This document shows positions 34,160-42,933 of a stretch of DNA of 64,000 bases, piece by piece (within the stretch, counting starts at the first letter, position 1; each line of letters begins with the position of its first letter). The position numbers were made by a program, and so were the translations under genes. The notes under the pieces were generated by a model, which saw only the letters and a program-made list of their open reading frames with translations, searched no databases and was not told the origin of the DNA. The DNA comes from a virus. The stretch spans positions 62,001 to 126,000 of IMG/VR virus record IMGVR_UViG_3300037882_003154. One strand, 5' to 3'.

Positions 34160-36585
34160 GATTCACACCCAGGGTCATTGATGCTACAAAATGCTGGCAA
34201 CTTATTGAGCTCTTGGGAAACCGGAATATTAACTGTTGATTTTTCTACTCTGGATGCCACAGTATTTCTAAGATAATATGTGGTTTTAAGTCCACTGTCA
34301 TAACAATACATATACATATCAGACAGTTCTTTCAAAGAACTGCCCTTATTATATAAGTTCATACTGATGCCAGTGTCAATCCATTGTTGTCTAGCCTTGG
34401 TGGCATCTATTAACTTAAACATATTCCTATCAAAGGCTGTCTTGTATTTATCTTTATATTTTTGTGGTATGTTTTCTAATCTATTAATATCACCATCTAC
34501 AGCCTTAATAGCTTCTGACAAAGCGGGCGACCAAAGCCCCTCCTTTTTCATATCATTAACAAAATGCTCATTAATAATATAAAAATTACCAGACTTATTT
34601 TCATATACAAACAAAACACTATAATTGGGCTCTATTGATTGTTCGACCCCACAAATATAGCTTATGGTTGCTGTGGGCTGAATACAATTAACCTGACAAT
34701 TTCTAATACCATTGGTAGCTATTATTTGCCTAGCGGTTTCCCATCTATGCTTGCCAAAGGAAAAATGATGAATTTCATCTTTAATACCAACCTCAAATGG
34801 AAGTTTGCCATTGCTCCATTCGCTATTGGGATAGTTTTCATAACACCCACGTTCTTTTGCCAGAGCCCCAGAAGCACAAATAGAAGAAAAGGCTATATTT
34901 TCGGCTATCTCACTAGCCAATCTGATTCCATCATCCGAGTCATAGACTATATCTAACATATGGCAGACATCATGGAACCCCATAACGCCAAGCCCTATTG
35001 GACGATTAGCAAGATTAGATTTTTTACCCTCTTGTGTTGGGTAATAATTGATGTCTATAGCATTATCCAGGGCTCTTATGGCTAGTTGTATAGAGTGATC
35101 TAAGATTCCCCACCTAATTGGATTAGCGGCGTCCCCCCTGTTTACAAACTGTGTTAAGTTTATAGCCAACAAATTACAATTAAAGCTTTCACCATACCCA
35201 ATCTTTGCGCCCTCTGGATTATACTGTGACACATGTGTATGTCCCAAAATTTCGGTACATAAATTACTAGATCGAACAATGCCACAGTGCTTATTCATAT
35301 ATCTAGCATTAGATGGGTCTTTAAAAGTAATCCAAGGATATCCATTTTCAAAGAGGTTTTTGAGTATCTTTTTCCACAGATCTTTTGCCTTAATAATCCT
35401 GTGTCTTATCTCATTTTTATTGGCTAGTAATATGTATTTGTTATATTCTTCATTAAACTTTTCACCATATGTTTCATTTAAAGACCCAGTTTCACTTGGG
35501 CAAAACATATACCAGTCTTCGTCTTTTTTTATCTTTTCAAAAAAGATATCTGGGCACCAAGCAGCTAGATTAAGATCGTGTGTTCTTCGTCTCTCTTCTC
35601 CAGTTGTCTTTCTTAAATCACAAAACTCTTCAAAATCTAAGTGCCAGGGCGACAGATAAATGCACATAGCTCCGGGTCTTTTGCCAGCCTGATCTACCGC
35701 AACCATAGTATCATTGTATATTTTTAACCAAGGAACTATACCAGAGCTACTACCATTAGTGCCCTTAATATGAGATCCAGTAGCCCTAACACTAGAAAAA
35801 TCAACACCAAGCCCATAAGAATACTTGCTTTTACGAGCTTCCTGGTGCAGGGTTTCAAATATAGAGTCTATGGAGTCGCCCACCGTTACTAGATCACATG
35901 AACTTAATTGTGAGTGCCTTGTGCCAGAATTGAATAATGTAGGTGTTGCTGGCATGAAATATAGCTGACTTATGGCATGGTATATCTCAATAGCGACTTT
36001 TTCTTTTTCTTTTTCATTATAACACAACCCCATAGCCACTCTCATAAAGAAAGCTTGAGGGGTTTCCATTCGAGCCCCATTATATTGTATTAAATACCTA
36101 TCATACAGTATTTGGGCGCCGTGGTACTTCAGTAGATTGTCCCTAGAAGGCTCTAGGACTCGATTTATGACCTTCAGATTGAAGTCTAGGAGTCTAGAGT
36201 CAAGTATGTTATTTTTTATTAAAAGCTTTAAATTAGAAATAAATGACTTGTGATATTGTAATCTAAAAACATCAGAGTCTGCTCCCTCATCAAAAACCTC
36301 TTTATACAGAGAATTTAGAAGCAGTTTGGCGGCTACATAGCTATAATTTGGGTCTTTCTCTATCTTAGAGCGAGCCGTTAGCACCAACTCCCTGTGTATA
36401 TCCTTTGTGGATATTTTATCAAAAAGATTTAGGTGGGCATCTAAGACTATTTCAGAAGCCGACACATCTGCAATACCGACACAAGCCCTTGACACAACCG
36501 CATTGATTTTGTCTACATTCAATTTTTCCAGTTTACCACTGCGTTTTTTGACTGATATTGGCTTTGCTTCTTGCTTTTGTGACAT
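34150..36585 (-). CDS. nrdA: Class I ribonucleotide reductase large subunit
   Basis: 811 aa. ATP-cone at residues 8-98 (VKKRSGKLEKLNVDKINAVV). The catalytic set is present: Cys230 (SSCDLV), Asn441-Cys443-Glu445 (NLCTEI) and Cys470 (FNCNLLAINL). The C-terminus ends PGCESCQ, the redox CxxC tail. The order and spacing match class I enzymes. Reduces NDPs to dNDPs with NrdB. The atypical small subunit suggests an unusual radical initiation. Confidence 0.94.
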   Translation of the reverse strand: MSQKQEAKPISVKKRSGKLEKLNVDKINAVVSRACVGIADVSASEIVLDAHLNLFDKISTKDIHRELVLTARSKIEKDPNYSYVAAKLLLNSLYKEVFDEGADSDVFRLQYHKSFISNLKLLIKNNILDSRLLDFNLKVINRVLEPSRDNLLKYHGAQILYDRYLIQYNGARMETPQAFFMRVAMGLCYNEKEKEKVAIEIYHAISQLYFMPATPTLFNSGTRHSQLSSCDLVTVGDSIDSIFETLHQEARKSKYSYGLGVDFSSVRATGSHIKGTNGSSSGIVPWLKIYNDTMVAVDQAGKRPGAMCIYLSPWHLDFEEFCDLRKTTGEERRRTHDLNLAAWCPDIFFEKIKKDEDWYMFCPSETGSLNETYGEKFNEEYNKYILLANKNEIRHRIIKAKDLWKKILKNLFENGYPWITFKDPSNARYMNKHCGIVRSSNLCTEILGHTHVSQYNPEGAKIGYGESFNCNLLAINLTQFVNRGDAANPIRWGILDHSIQLAIRALDNAIDINYYPTQEGKKSNLANRPIGLGVMGFHDVCHMLDIVYDSDDGIRLASEIAENIAFSSICASGALAKERGCYENYPNSEWSNGKLPFEVGIKDEIHHFSFGKHRWETARQIIATNGIRNCQVNCIQPTATISYICGVEQSIEPNYSVLFVYENKSGNFYIINEHFVNDMKKEGLWSPALSEAIKAVDGDINRLENIPQKYKDKYKTAFDRNMFKLIDATKARQQWIDTGISMNLYNKGSSLKELSDMYMYCYDSGLKTTYYLRNTVASRVEKSTVNIPVSQELNKLPAFCSINDPGCESCQ

Positions 36586-36603
36586 CTGTTTTTTTATTAA
36601 TGA

Positions 36604-37170
36604 TTATTTTTGATAATTAATTTCATTGCCCCACACATCCCATCCAGCCGTTATTTGTCGAGCAAATAATTCTATACGTGGGATATCACCACATAACTCA
36701 ACTATTTTTTCTTTAACTATATCGGGTTTTTTAGAATGTCTTTCTTTTGGAGATATAACAACACTAGATACTTTGTTGCTAACTTTAATCAACCGCCCTT
36801 TGACACCAATTAAACACACTTCACAGTTGCTTTTAGTATATGAGCCAATACCAAAAAAGGGACCACCATTATTTTTATTGGTCTTAATCCAACTAAATCC
36901 TAGTGTTTTATACGTAAATCCCCACGCTTTGATCGTTTCAAAAGCCAGTGGAAGGTTTGGAAAAGTACCCCATAGAAATAACATACAGTTTGTGTCGGCA
37001 ATACTGTTGACTGGCAGTGATTTAATGTCATCTATAGACATTGTATTGTAATGAGACAGAGCCCCACCACATATTCTTTTGTGCTTATTACGCTTATCTT
37101 TATATGCCCAAGGTGGATCGGCGTAAATAATACTATATTTTTTCTGTGGCAGCGGGTACATTTGTGTCAT
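36604..37170 (-). CDS. MT-A70-family N6-adenine methyltransferase
   Basis: 188 aa from the ATG at 37170 (an ATG at 37161 is equally possible). Contains YADPPWAYKDK (DPPW), HYNTMSIDDIKSLPV, LFLWGTFPNLPLAFETIKAWGF and ERHSKKPDIVKEKI, all MT-A70/Ime4 family signatures. Methylates adenine N6 in DNA or RNA; phage members are usually DNA enzymes. The upstream reading frame extends to 37287, but that part overlaps another gene. Fifth nucleic-acid methyltransferase in the window. Confidence 0.88.
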   Translation of the reverse strand: MTQMYPLPQKKYSIIYADPPWAYKDKRNKHKRICGGALSHYNTMSIDDIKSLPVNSIADTNCMLFLWGTFPNLPLAFETIKAWGFTYKTLGFSWIKTNKNNGGPFFGIGSYTKSNCEVCLIGVKGRLIKVSNKVSSVVISPKERHSKKPDIVKEKIVELCGDIPRIELFARQITAGWDVWGNEINYQK

Positions 37171-37432
37171 CTGTTTGTGGTTCCGGCTCACCATATGATG
37201 CAAAACCATCGGTTTGTACCAAATTGTCATCCTTGATCCCCTTCTTCTTCTTGTCTTTGCCTTGTGATGGCTGCTTTTTCTTAGCAAAAGACGGTCTCAT
37301 TCTCTGATACCATGACCATCCTTCAAATGCATTTTTGAAGGACTTTTCTATTCTTCTAATGCTACCATCTTTGGTGGTTTGATTTAAGACAATCTCTAAC
37401 CAACATTCATTATTATATTGTTCTATTGGCAT
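37133..37432 (-). CDS. Unknown basic protein
   Basis: 99 aa from the ATG at 37432, one base after the upstream stop. The N-terminus has NECWLEIVLNQTTKDGSIRRIEKSF, the middle is very basic (AKKKQPSQGKDKKKKG) and the tail is acidic and likely disordered. No family recognised. Overlaps the MT-A70 gene by 38 bp. Confidence 0.6.
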   Translation of the reverse strand: MPIEQYNNECWLEIVLNQTTKDGSIRRIEKSFKNAFEGWSWYQRMRPSFAKKKQPSQGKDKKKKGIKDDNLVQTDGFASYGEPEPQTDDTNVPAATEKI

Positions 37433-37433
37433 T

Positions 37434-37760
37434 TTACTCCTCTTCAAATCCGTTGCCAGCTATGATACCATTCCATTCGCTGCTCTCATATTTATCGACA
37501 GCCATTTCTAAATCCTCATATAAGTCCACAAGATGGGTGTCATTATAAGACACTAATTTATCACTGATATTATGCAATATACTGCGGATTACATCCTGGT
37601 ATTCAGAGTCTTTAAGTAGTTTATCGACTTTGTGTTGTAGAGCACTCACTTTAGATCTCCTTATTTTTGTAGGCATACTAATCGCAAACTTTTTTTGACA
37701 AATCGCTTCAAGAAGAGAGGCAAAGCCATATACAAGGGTATCATTCGATGATATTTTCAT
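37434..37760 (-). CDS. Unknown helical protein
   Basis: 108 aa, mostly helical and charged (KVSALQHKVDKLLKDSEYQDVIRSIL). No motif recognised. ATGA overlap with the dCMP deaminase stop suggests co-translation. Confidence 0.6.
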   Translation of the reverse strand: MKISSNDTLVYGFASLLEAICQKKFAISMPTKIRRSKVSALQHKVDKLLKDSEYQDVIRSILHNISDKLVSYNDTHLVDLYEDLEMAVDKYESSEWNGIIAGNGFEEE

Positions 37761-38269
37761 AGCCGTATAGTTATACCAGGAATATCATGTTTCTGTATAG
37801 CGAATGATTGTTCATATATGTTTGTTGACATAAATAATTCCGCAATCTTCTCTCTATTTTCCTTATCATATTCTACTTTTGGCTTTGACCATTCACAATA
37901 ATGAATGTTCTTAATACCACATTGCCACATTGCCTTTATACATTCACTACATGAATATCCACTAACATATGCTATGGCGTCCTTTAATGGGGCAGTAGTA
38001 TTATATATTGCATTGGCTTCGGCATGGACCATATATGGGTATTTTTCTGGTCCATAGTTTGGTAGATTACTATCATCGACACCAGCAGGAAATCCGTTGT
38101 ATCCCACAGATATTATTTTATGATCTCGAACGAAAACACACCCACATTTAGTTCGTGCATCTGGAGAACGTACACTTGCTAGAATTGCAAATGACAGAAA
38201 ATACTCATCCCAAGATGGTATATCAATATTACGATGAATACTCTCGATTGATTGGGATGGTTGTTGCAT
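37757..38269 (-). CDS. dCMP deaminase
   Basis: 170 aa. Zinc motif HAEAN (His82, Glu84) and CSEC (Cys107, Cys110) with the phage/dCMP-deaminase context DARTKCGCVFV, SVGYNGFPAGVDD. Converts dCMP to dUMP to feed ThyX (45602-46522). Length matches phage T4-type enzymes roughly. It overlaps the small basic gene upstream by about 41 bp. Confidence 0.92.
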   Translation of the reverse strand: MQQPSQSIESIHRNIDIPSWDEYFLSFAILASVRSPDARTKCGCVFVRDHKIISVGYNGFPAGVDDSNLPNYGPEKYPYMVHAEANAIYNTTAPLKDAIAYVSGYSCSECIKAMWQCGIKNIHYCEWSKPKVEYDKENREKIAELFMSTNIYEQSFAIQKHDIPGITIRL

Positions 38270-38384
38270 TTTTAGTTTCGGTTTCGATGATATTAGAACG
38301 TTTTTGCTGTCTCATCTTCCTGTTCTGACGACTAGCAAATATCTTCTTTTTATTACGATTAACCCCACGGAAAGTCCTACCCAT
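38229..38384 (-). CDS. 51-aa basic protein
   Basis: An ATG at 38384 directly follows the TAG of the upstream gene (38385-38387). It opens a 51-codon frame to TAA at 38229, starting MGRTFRGVNRNKKKIFASR and very rich in Arg/Lys/Gln. It covers the 115-base gap and overlaps the start of dCMP deaminase. Short, basic proteins beginning MGRT are common in phages, though I cannot name the family. Likely nucleic-acid binding. Confidence 0.55.
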   Translation of the reverse strand: MGRTFRGVNRNKKKIFASRQNRKMRQQKRSNIIETETKNATTIPINREYSS

Positions 38385-38606
38385 CTATGCTGACTTTTCC
38401 ATGATATTAGTGAACATCTTCTTGTAGTTTCTTATAACACAATCACAATAGTCTAATTGTGTTTGTGGTTCACCATATTTAGAATAATCAATAGGGGCTG
38501 GTTGAATCATTCTATAGCCCCGCCCATGACATTTTCTACATGTAGCTTTGGCATATGCATTGGCTTTGCCTAGCATATCATTAATTTGACTATTTTCCAC
38601 TTGCAT
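38385..38606 (-). CDS. Small zinc-finger-like protein
   Basis: 73 aa. Contains ATCRKCHGRGYRMIQ (CxxCxGxG, DnaJ-like half finger) and a second Cys pair in LDYCDCVIRNY. Could bind one zinc. TAATG overlap with the upstream gene and directly abutting the next one. Function unknown. Confidence 0.65.
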   Translation of the reverse strand: MQVENSQINDMLGKANAYAKATCRKCHGRGYRMIQPAPIDYSKYGEPQTQLDYCDCVIRNYKKMFTNIMEKSA

Positions 38607-38971
38607 TAGCCAGCATCATCCAATAGTGATTGGATTTCCTCTGGTGTGCTATTAGCTGCAACACTCAATACAGCATTCACAAGCCCACTTGCATTTTTAG
38701 CAAAAGCCCTTGGGGACATATCGCCATTATCTACAAGACTTCTGCGTAGATTAAGCCTCACACCTATTCTTTGGATTAGTGTTGGATTAGCAGCATCGGC
38801 TGCAACAGTAGCCGAGTCAGCCTTGCACTTTTGTAGGGCTTGGATCAAAGGAACTAGAGCCTCTGCAATTAAGATAATAATTGAGGGATCAAATGCGAAT
38901 TCTTTATCGCTTGGATGGTTGCTTTGTAGTTTAGCAACAACTTTTTCAGCAAATGCTTGTACTTGGTTCAT
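38606..38971 (-). CDS. Unknown helical protein
   Basis: 121 aa, predominantly helical with short hydrophobic segments (SIIILIAEALVPLIQALQKC), Ala-rich. Not recognised. No signal peptide. It precedes or follows the exported-protein module, but no link is visible in its sequence. Confidence 0.6.
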   Translation of the reverse strand: MNQVQAFAEKVVAKLQSNHPSDKEFAFDPSIIILIAEALVPLIQALQKCKADSATVAADAANPTLIQRIGVRLNLRRSLVDNGDMSPRAFAKNASGLVNAVLSVAANSTPEEIQSLLDDAG

Positions 38972-38994
38972 TGTGTATTGACTTTCTTTGTATA

Positions 38995-39387
38995 TTAGTG
39001 GTGTGAAACTCTTAGGGTACGAATATTGCGTTGTTTTACCACCACTCTTTGTACATTTCGTACCCGAACACTTTGGAAGAGATTCTGTACAGAATTTCGT
39101 AGATTTTGTAGCAATGGTTCTCGTACTACAACCTTTTGGACTACTTGTCTTTGAACATGTCGAACTTCTTGAACTACAAACTGTGGAGCCAAAGCTAGCT
39201 TACGCACAACATTAAATCGCACAGTGTTGAAATGTGGTGATAATACCACTCTCTGCACAACAAAATTGTCATGTGATACACATAGGTTTCTTACGCGTTC
39301 AATGCGTAGATTATCGCAAGATTTTACCACAGACCCAAAGGATAAAAATGAGGCGACCAAGGCACCAATCAAAAAACGTCTAATCAT
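38995..39387 (-). CDS. Secreted Val/Gln/Arg-rich protein
   Basis: 130 aa. N-terminal signal peptide (MIRRFLIGALVASFLSFGSVV) and then a low-complexity body dominated by Val, Arg and Gln in VQ/VV/VR repeats (VRHVQRQVVQKVVV...VRNVQRVVVKQR). Good ribosome site AAGGGG. Such VV-Q/R-rich exported proteins occur in planctomycetes, from memory, which hints at the host. It shares the short segment CVSHDNFVV with the cytochrome-like protein downstream (FVSHNDFIF). Confidence 0.7.
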   Translation of the reverse strand: MIRRFLIGALVASFLSFGSVVKSCDNLRIERVRNLCVSHDNFVVQRVVLSPHFNTVRFNVVRKLALAPQFVVQEVRHVQRQVVQKVVVREPLLQNLRNSVQNLFQSVRVRNVQRVVVKQRNIRTLRVSHH

Positions 39388-39423
39388 AGCATTCCCCTTT
39401 TCTCTTATAGTTACTTTGTATGC

Positions 39424-40050
39424 TTACTTTAGCTTAGCCCAATCTTTCAATATAATTACATCTTCATCTGACAAAGGATCCCCACCCTTTGGCATTTTTT
39501 GTTCAAAAGCCTGAATAAAAATATCAAACTTTTGTTCTCGATTCAGTTGAGACAGCTTGTTATCTTTAATGATCTCAAGTCCACCATTTATTGTATCCCC
39601 CGAATGGCATTTTGCACAGTTCTTTTTTAATATTTCAAGGGATTTTAATTTTAATTTATCTGTTGGTGTTTCTGGGCTGGCTGGCTCTACTGGTTCAGTA
39701 TCATCTGGTGATGGATTATCTACTGGTGGTGGAGCATCTGGTTTTGTTGGCAAGGATAGTTTAGAAATCAGTTTGGCGACTATTTTCTCTGATAATTTTT
39801 CTAAATCATCGTCATCAATAGATAGTTCTGCTGAATCTTTAACCCTATAATAATATTCGAGCCCAAGGTCTGTTACTGGTACCTCAAATATAAAATCATT
39901 GTGTGATACAAATCGTCTATCAAAATTCCTACTAATGAACCTAACATTGCTCCGAGCTATGTTGAGCCCAATGTCACACTGATTGTCACCAGCATTAGCA
40001 AAGTTACAAGCGAACGATAAGATTGTGGCTAAGAATATTTTTTTAAACAT
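39424..40050 (-). CDS. Exported c-type cytochrome-like protein
   Basis: 208 aa. Signal peptide MFKKIFLATILSFACNFANA (cleavage after Ala20). Residues 21-100 form an unidentified domain, then a Pro/Asp-rich linker (100-130). The C-terminal 75 residues are a cytochrome c domain with heme motif CAKCH (145-149) and a candidate axial Met186 in KMPKGG. The domain end, LSDEDVIILKDW, is the usual cytochrome c helix. It would bind one heme covalently after export by the host Ccm/Ccs system. Phage-encoded c-type cytochromes are rarely described. Strong AGGGGG ribosome site. Confidence 0.85.
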   Translation of the reverse strand: MFKKIFLATILSFACNFANAGDNQCDIGLNIARSNVRFISRNFDRRFVSHNDFIFEVPVTDLGLEYYYRVKDSAELSIDDDDLEKLSEKIVAKLISKLSLPTKPDAPPPVDNPSPDDTEPVEPASPETPTDKLKLKSLEILKKNCAKCHSGDTINGGLEIIKDNKLSQLNREQKFDIFIQAFEQKMPKGGDPLSDEDVIILKDWAKLK

Positions 40051-40063
40051 TGAATGCCCCCTG

Positions 40064-41713
40064 CTACTTGTTTATCCAATCAAAGTCTTGTTCTTTAATT
40101 GTAATCTTGAGACCATTGGCTACAAAAACATAGAGACCCTCAGAATTCTTATTTGGGCTCTCTAAGGTAATTATATCACCGATTTGTAGTTCTGCAATTA
40201 CACTTTCTTGTTTTGTAATCTTAAGATGTTTTTTAATCCTAACTGATAGTGGATTGACATCTTGTGTTTCTGTCTTGGATGTTGGTGGAGCCCTTTCTAT
40301 TCTATGTATTAGCAACATAGCTTGAGCAAATATGCCACTATCTAGATCTTCCCACACATCTCTATTTATTGATTTTTCTGTTTTTACTAGAGCCCCAAGT
40401 CTACCACTAATAGTTGGTGTACATTTGGTCTTAAAATCATCAACAGACAGCCCACATTCATATGCGGCATGAGAGATAGATAGAGATCTTTCATACCACT
40501 TAAGGATCTCTTGGTATAGTTTGGCATTCTCTAAACCACTTAGCCCATTAATAGACTGTACAGCCCCATTAAATATCTCTTTATCAGCCGCAAACAACTT
40601 GCCCATAGGGCTCAGATAGAACCTTTCTACAGCAATTTGATATTCTTTGTTATATGTTAACAACTCTACACCAGATTTTAAATGTTCGCTTAGAGCATTG
40701 ATGGGAATATTGATAGCGTCTGCATGGCATATAACACAAGATCTAGCGGTTCTAACCCGTATATCTTTAGTGTCCGTTCTATCCCAAACCACCGTTGGAT
40801 CACCAAATTCGACACGTTTATTCTTACCATCATATAGAAAATACACCTGGAGACCTAGTTTGTTGGTAGTAAACGTCTCACCTGCATCTCTGTCATTACG
40901 AGATAAGCCGGTTGGGTCTAGATTTTCGATATAGTCTTGGGCTCCTTCCGATGTTTTAACATCTGAAGTTTCGTAATAATAACCGAGCTCTGTTCTTGTT
41001 CTTGATATTTGTCTATTATTCCTAGACACCCCAGACGACCCTTTGTCTACTAATATCCCTTTTTCTATAGCCAGTCCCTCTATTTTCTTAACATCTACAC
41101 CCCAGGCAGCCCTAAACTCTTCTAGTGTTTTTGGCACACCGGTTTTAGCATATAGTAATTCATAGTATAGTGGTGGCAATTCCCTATCAACTTGTTTTGT
41201 TACATCACTAGTATGAATGATAAACCAATCGGCTCTTACTATTGCATTTCCAGCCAGAGCCCTTAGTAATTCATAATTTTGATATTTTATCCAAGGCTCT
41301 CTAAAATATGGCTCATGTATACTGACTTTTTCCCAGGCTTCTGGGGTCCAGCCGTAATCTCGTATATCAATCCACCAGAGATCATTGTCGCCCTCTACTT
41401 TTCTAGCCTTTTGTACAATATTCTCATAGCTTAAACTATGCATCCAAAAGTTAAGAGTTTTAATTATACCATCTTTAACTTTTATATTTTCTTGTCTATT
41501 AATATTTTCATTAGTGATAACAATAGTATCTTCTACTGGAATATTGTACACAGAAAAAAATCTGATGTAAGGTCGCAAATCTGTCGATATAGTAACTAGA
41601 AATTCACTTGCAGCCTCAACTTCTGATTGTGGGCTGTTTATTTTGGCTTCTTGCCCAATAGAAATTCCAGTGAGGCAAAAAACAATTGCCAAACTAAAGA
41701 TGAGCCTAAACAC
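40064..41713 (-). CDS. Large exported protein with heme-c motif
   Basis: 549 aa from a GTG at 41713 with AAAAAGG upstream; the start is supported by the signal peptide that follows (MFRLIFSLAIVFCLTGISIGQ). One CxxCH at 326-330 (SCVICHAD). The N-terminal half has DLRPYIRFFSVYNIPVED, LNFWMHSLSY and LWWIDIRDYGWTPEAWE, segments I associate with a planctomycete family of exported cytochrome-like proteins. The downstream gene (39424) is another cytochrome-like protein, so the two may form an electron-transfer or heme-binding pair. Confidence 0.8.
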   Translation of the reverse strand: MFRLIFSLAIVFCLTGISIGQEAKINSPQSEVEAASEFLVTISTDLRPYIRFFSVYNIPVEDTIVITNENINRQENIKVKDGIIKTLNFWMHSLSYENIVQKARKVEGDNDLWWIDIRDYGWTPEAWEKVSIHEPYFREPWIKYQNYELLRALAGNAIVRADWFIIHTSDVTKQVDRELPPLYYELLYAKTGVPKTLEEFRAAWGVDVKKIEGLAIEKGILVDKGSSGVSRNNRQISRTRTELGYYYETSDVKTSEGAQDYIENLDPTGLSRNDRDAGETFTTNKLGLQVYFLYDGKNKRVEFGDPTVVWDRTDTKDIRVRTARSCVICHADAINIPINALSEHLKSGVELLTYNKEYQIAVERFYLSPMGKLFAADKEIFNGAVQSINGLSGLENAKLYQEILKWYERSLSISHAAYECGLSVDDFKTKCTPTISGRLGALVKTEKSINRDVWEDLDSGIFAQAMLLIHRIERAPPTSKTETQDVNPLSVRIKKHLKITKQESVIAELQIGDIITLESPNKNSEGLYVFVANGLKITIKEQDFDWINK

Positions 41714-41726
41714 ATTGAGCCTTTTT

Positions 41727-42638
41727 CTAGATTTTCACTACCCTATATCCAGGGATTGTAATAGATTCCACTGAACCGACTATCTTTATTATAGTCTCAT
41801 GGGATGGATTTGGTGTGGGGTTTGGGGTTGGTGGGGTTGGAGTTGGGGTTGGGGTTGGTGGCGGATTGATCGGTGGCACATTTTGTGGTTGACCATATAA
41901 TCTCTGGAGCCTTGGTATATCATCATTTTCCTGTGGCTTATCTACATTGGGATTATAGTATGGTGCTAGAAGTGCCGATTGTATTTTGGAATGGTTTAAT
42001 CCAAGATTATGACCAACCTCATGGCAATGAACGTTCCTGAGCAATATGCCCCTCTTGTTCTTGTTATCAATCCATGTCTCAGCCAAATCTAATGTTAGCG
42101 TTAGTTTGCCAGTAAAGCTAGGTGAATTGGGCAAATATGCATAAGCTAATACGTTCCCAGGAGTACCAAGCTCTTCACTAGCAGCCCTACTAGTTAAGAT
42201 CACAAGATTTGCATTATCAGAAAAAACCTCTCTAAATTTAATGCCACAAACAGCAGATATAGAGTCATAAGACCGTCTATATATGTCCCTCTGTTCTTGT
42301 TTTGTTAATCCATCAACCCATTCAGCAATATAATAGCTCAGTTCTTTAAGAGCCCATTTATTAACAGATGTAGCAGGTGTATTAGGACCTCTGCGCCAGA
42401 AAAACTCAGGAACATCTGGGTGGGCGCATCTAGGATAGTTCATAGCCCTAAATGTCTTGAGACCGACACCATTTTCAACTATATTGGCATTATATTGAAA
42501 TTCTTTAATAGCCAAAGACACTTCGTCATCCGTGGCATCATCTGGTAATCTATAGTAGTGTTTCAGATATGATAGAACATATAATAGATTGTCTTTGGCT
42601 TTGGTTAGATCAGCCTCTAAAAAGTGTTCTAGTCCCAC
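41727..42638 (-). CDS. Matrixin-type (M10) metalloprotease with cysteine switch
   Basis: 303 aa from a GTG at 42638. Residues 15-65 resemble a peptidoglycan-binding-1/MMP propeptide helix bundle. PRCAHPD at 69-75 matches the MMP cysteine-switch PRCGxPD, which keeps the zymogen inactive. The catalytic domain has HEVGHNLGLNH (206-216), with Glu207 as base. The Met-turn position appears to be Leu (SALLAPYY). A Pro/Thr-rich tail (residues 255-280) and a short C-terminal strand follow. No signal peptide is evident. It could degrade host envelope proteins during lysis or entry. Confidence 0.82.
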   Translation of the reverse strand: MGLEHFLEADLTKAKDNLLYVLSYLKHYYRLPDDATDDEVSLAIKEFQYNANIVENGVGLKTFRAMNYPRCAHPDVPEFFWRRGPNTPATSVNKWALKELSYYIAEWVDGLTKQEQRDIYRRSYDSISAVCGIKFREVFSDNANLVILTSRAASEELGTPGNVLAYAYLPNSPSFTGKLTLTLDLAETWIDNKNKRGILLRNVHCHEVGHNLGLNHSKIQSALLAPYYNPNVDKPQENDDIPRLQRLYGQPQNVPPINPPPTPTPTPTPPTPNPTPNPSHETIIKIVGSVESITIPGYRVVKI

Positions 42639-42647
42639 AATTACCGC

Positions 42648-42911
42648 CTACGGATTAGAAAACAGCTGCTTAAAAAACATAAACATCAGTGTTATAAATG
42701 GGGCTATTAGACCAGCTAAAAATCCCACAACACCAGCCTTAACCTTCAAGCCGTTTATATCTAAGGCTATCGGTTGTAATTTTGCTTCTAGGTCTCTGAA
42801 TCTAGTGTCTAGCTTCACGTCTAGATTCGAGAATCTTTCCGCCAGATCTTCAAGTGCATTCAGGACGAACTTTTTGTTCTCAACCCAATCGCCGTTTTCA
42901 ATATTTGGCAT
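42648..42911 (-). CDS. Holin-like membrane protein with coiled coil
   Basis: 87 aa. Residues 10-50 form an amphipathic coiled coil, followed by one hydrophobic segment (VVGFLAGLIAPFITLMFMFF) near the C-terminus. This shape recalls XhlA-type or other holin/endolysin-partner proteins. It lies ten bases upstream of the matrixin gene, suggesting the pair could form a lysis unit. A virion anchor is the alternative. Confidence 0.6.
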   Translation of the reverse strand: MPNIENGDWVENKKFVLNALEDLAERFSNLDVKLDTRFRDLEAKLQPIALDINGLKVKAGVVGFLAGLIAPFITLMFMFFKQLFSNP

Positions 42912-42933
42912 TATTTAGCCCCCAAATTAGTGA

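Noticed and set aside
36626-37051. 141-codon plus-strand frame opposite MT-A70
   Set aside because: The MT-A70 signature is on the minus strand; the plus frame has no recognisable protein features.
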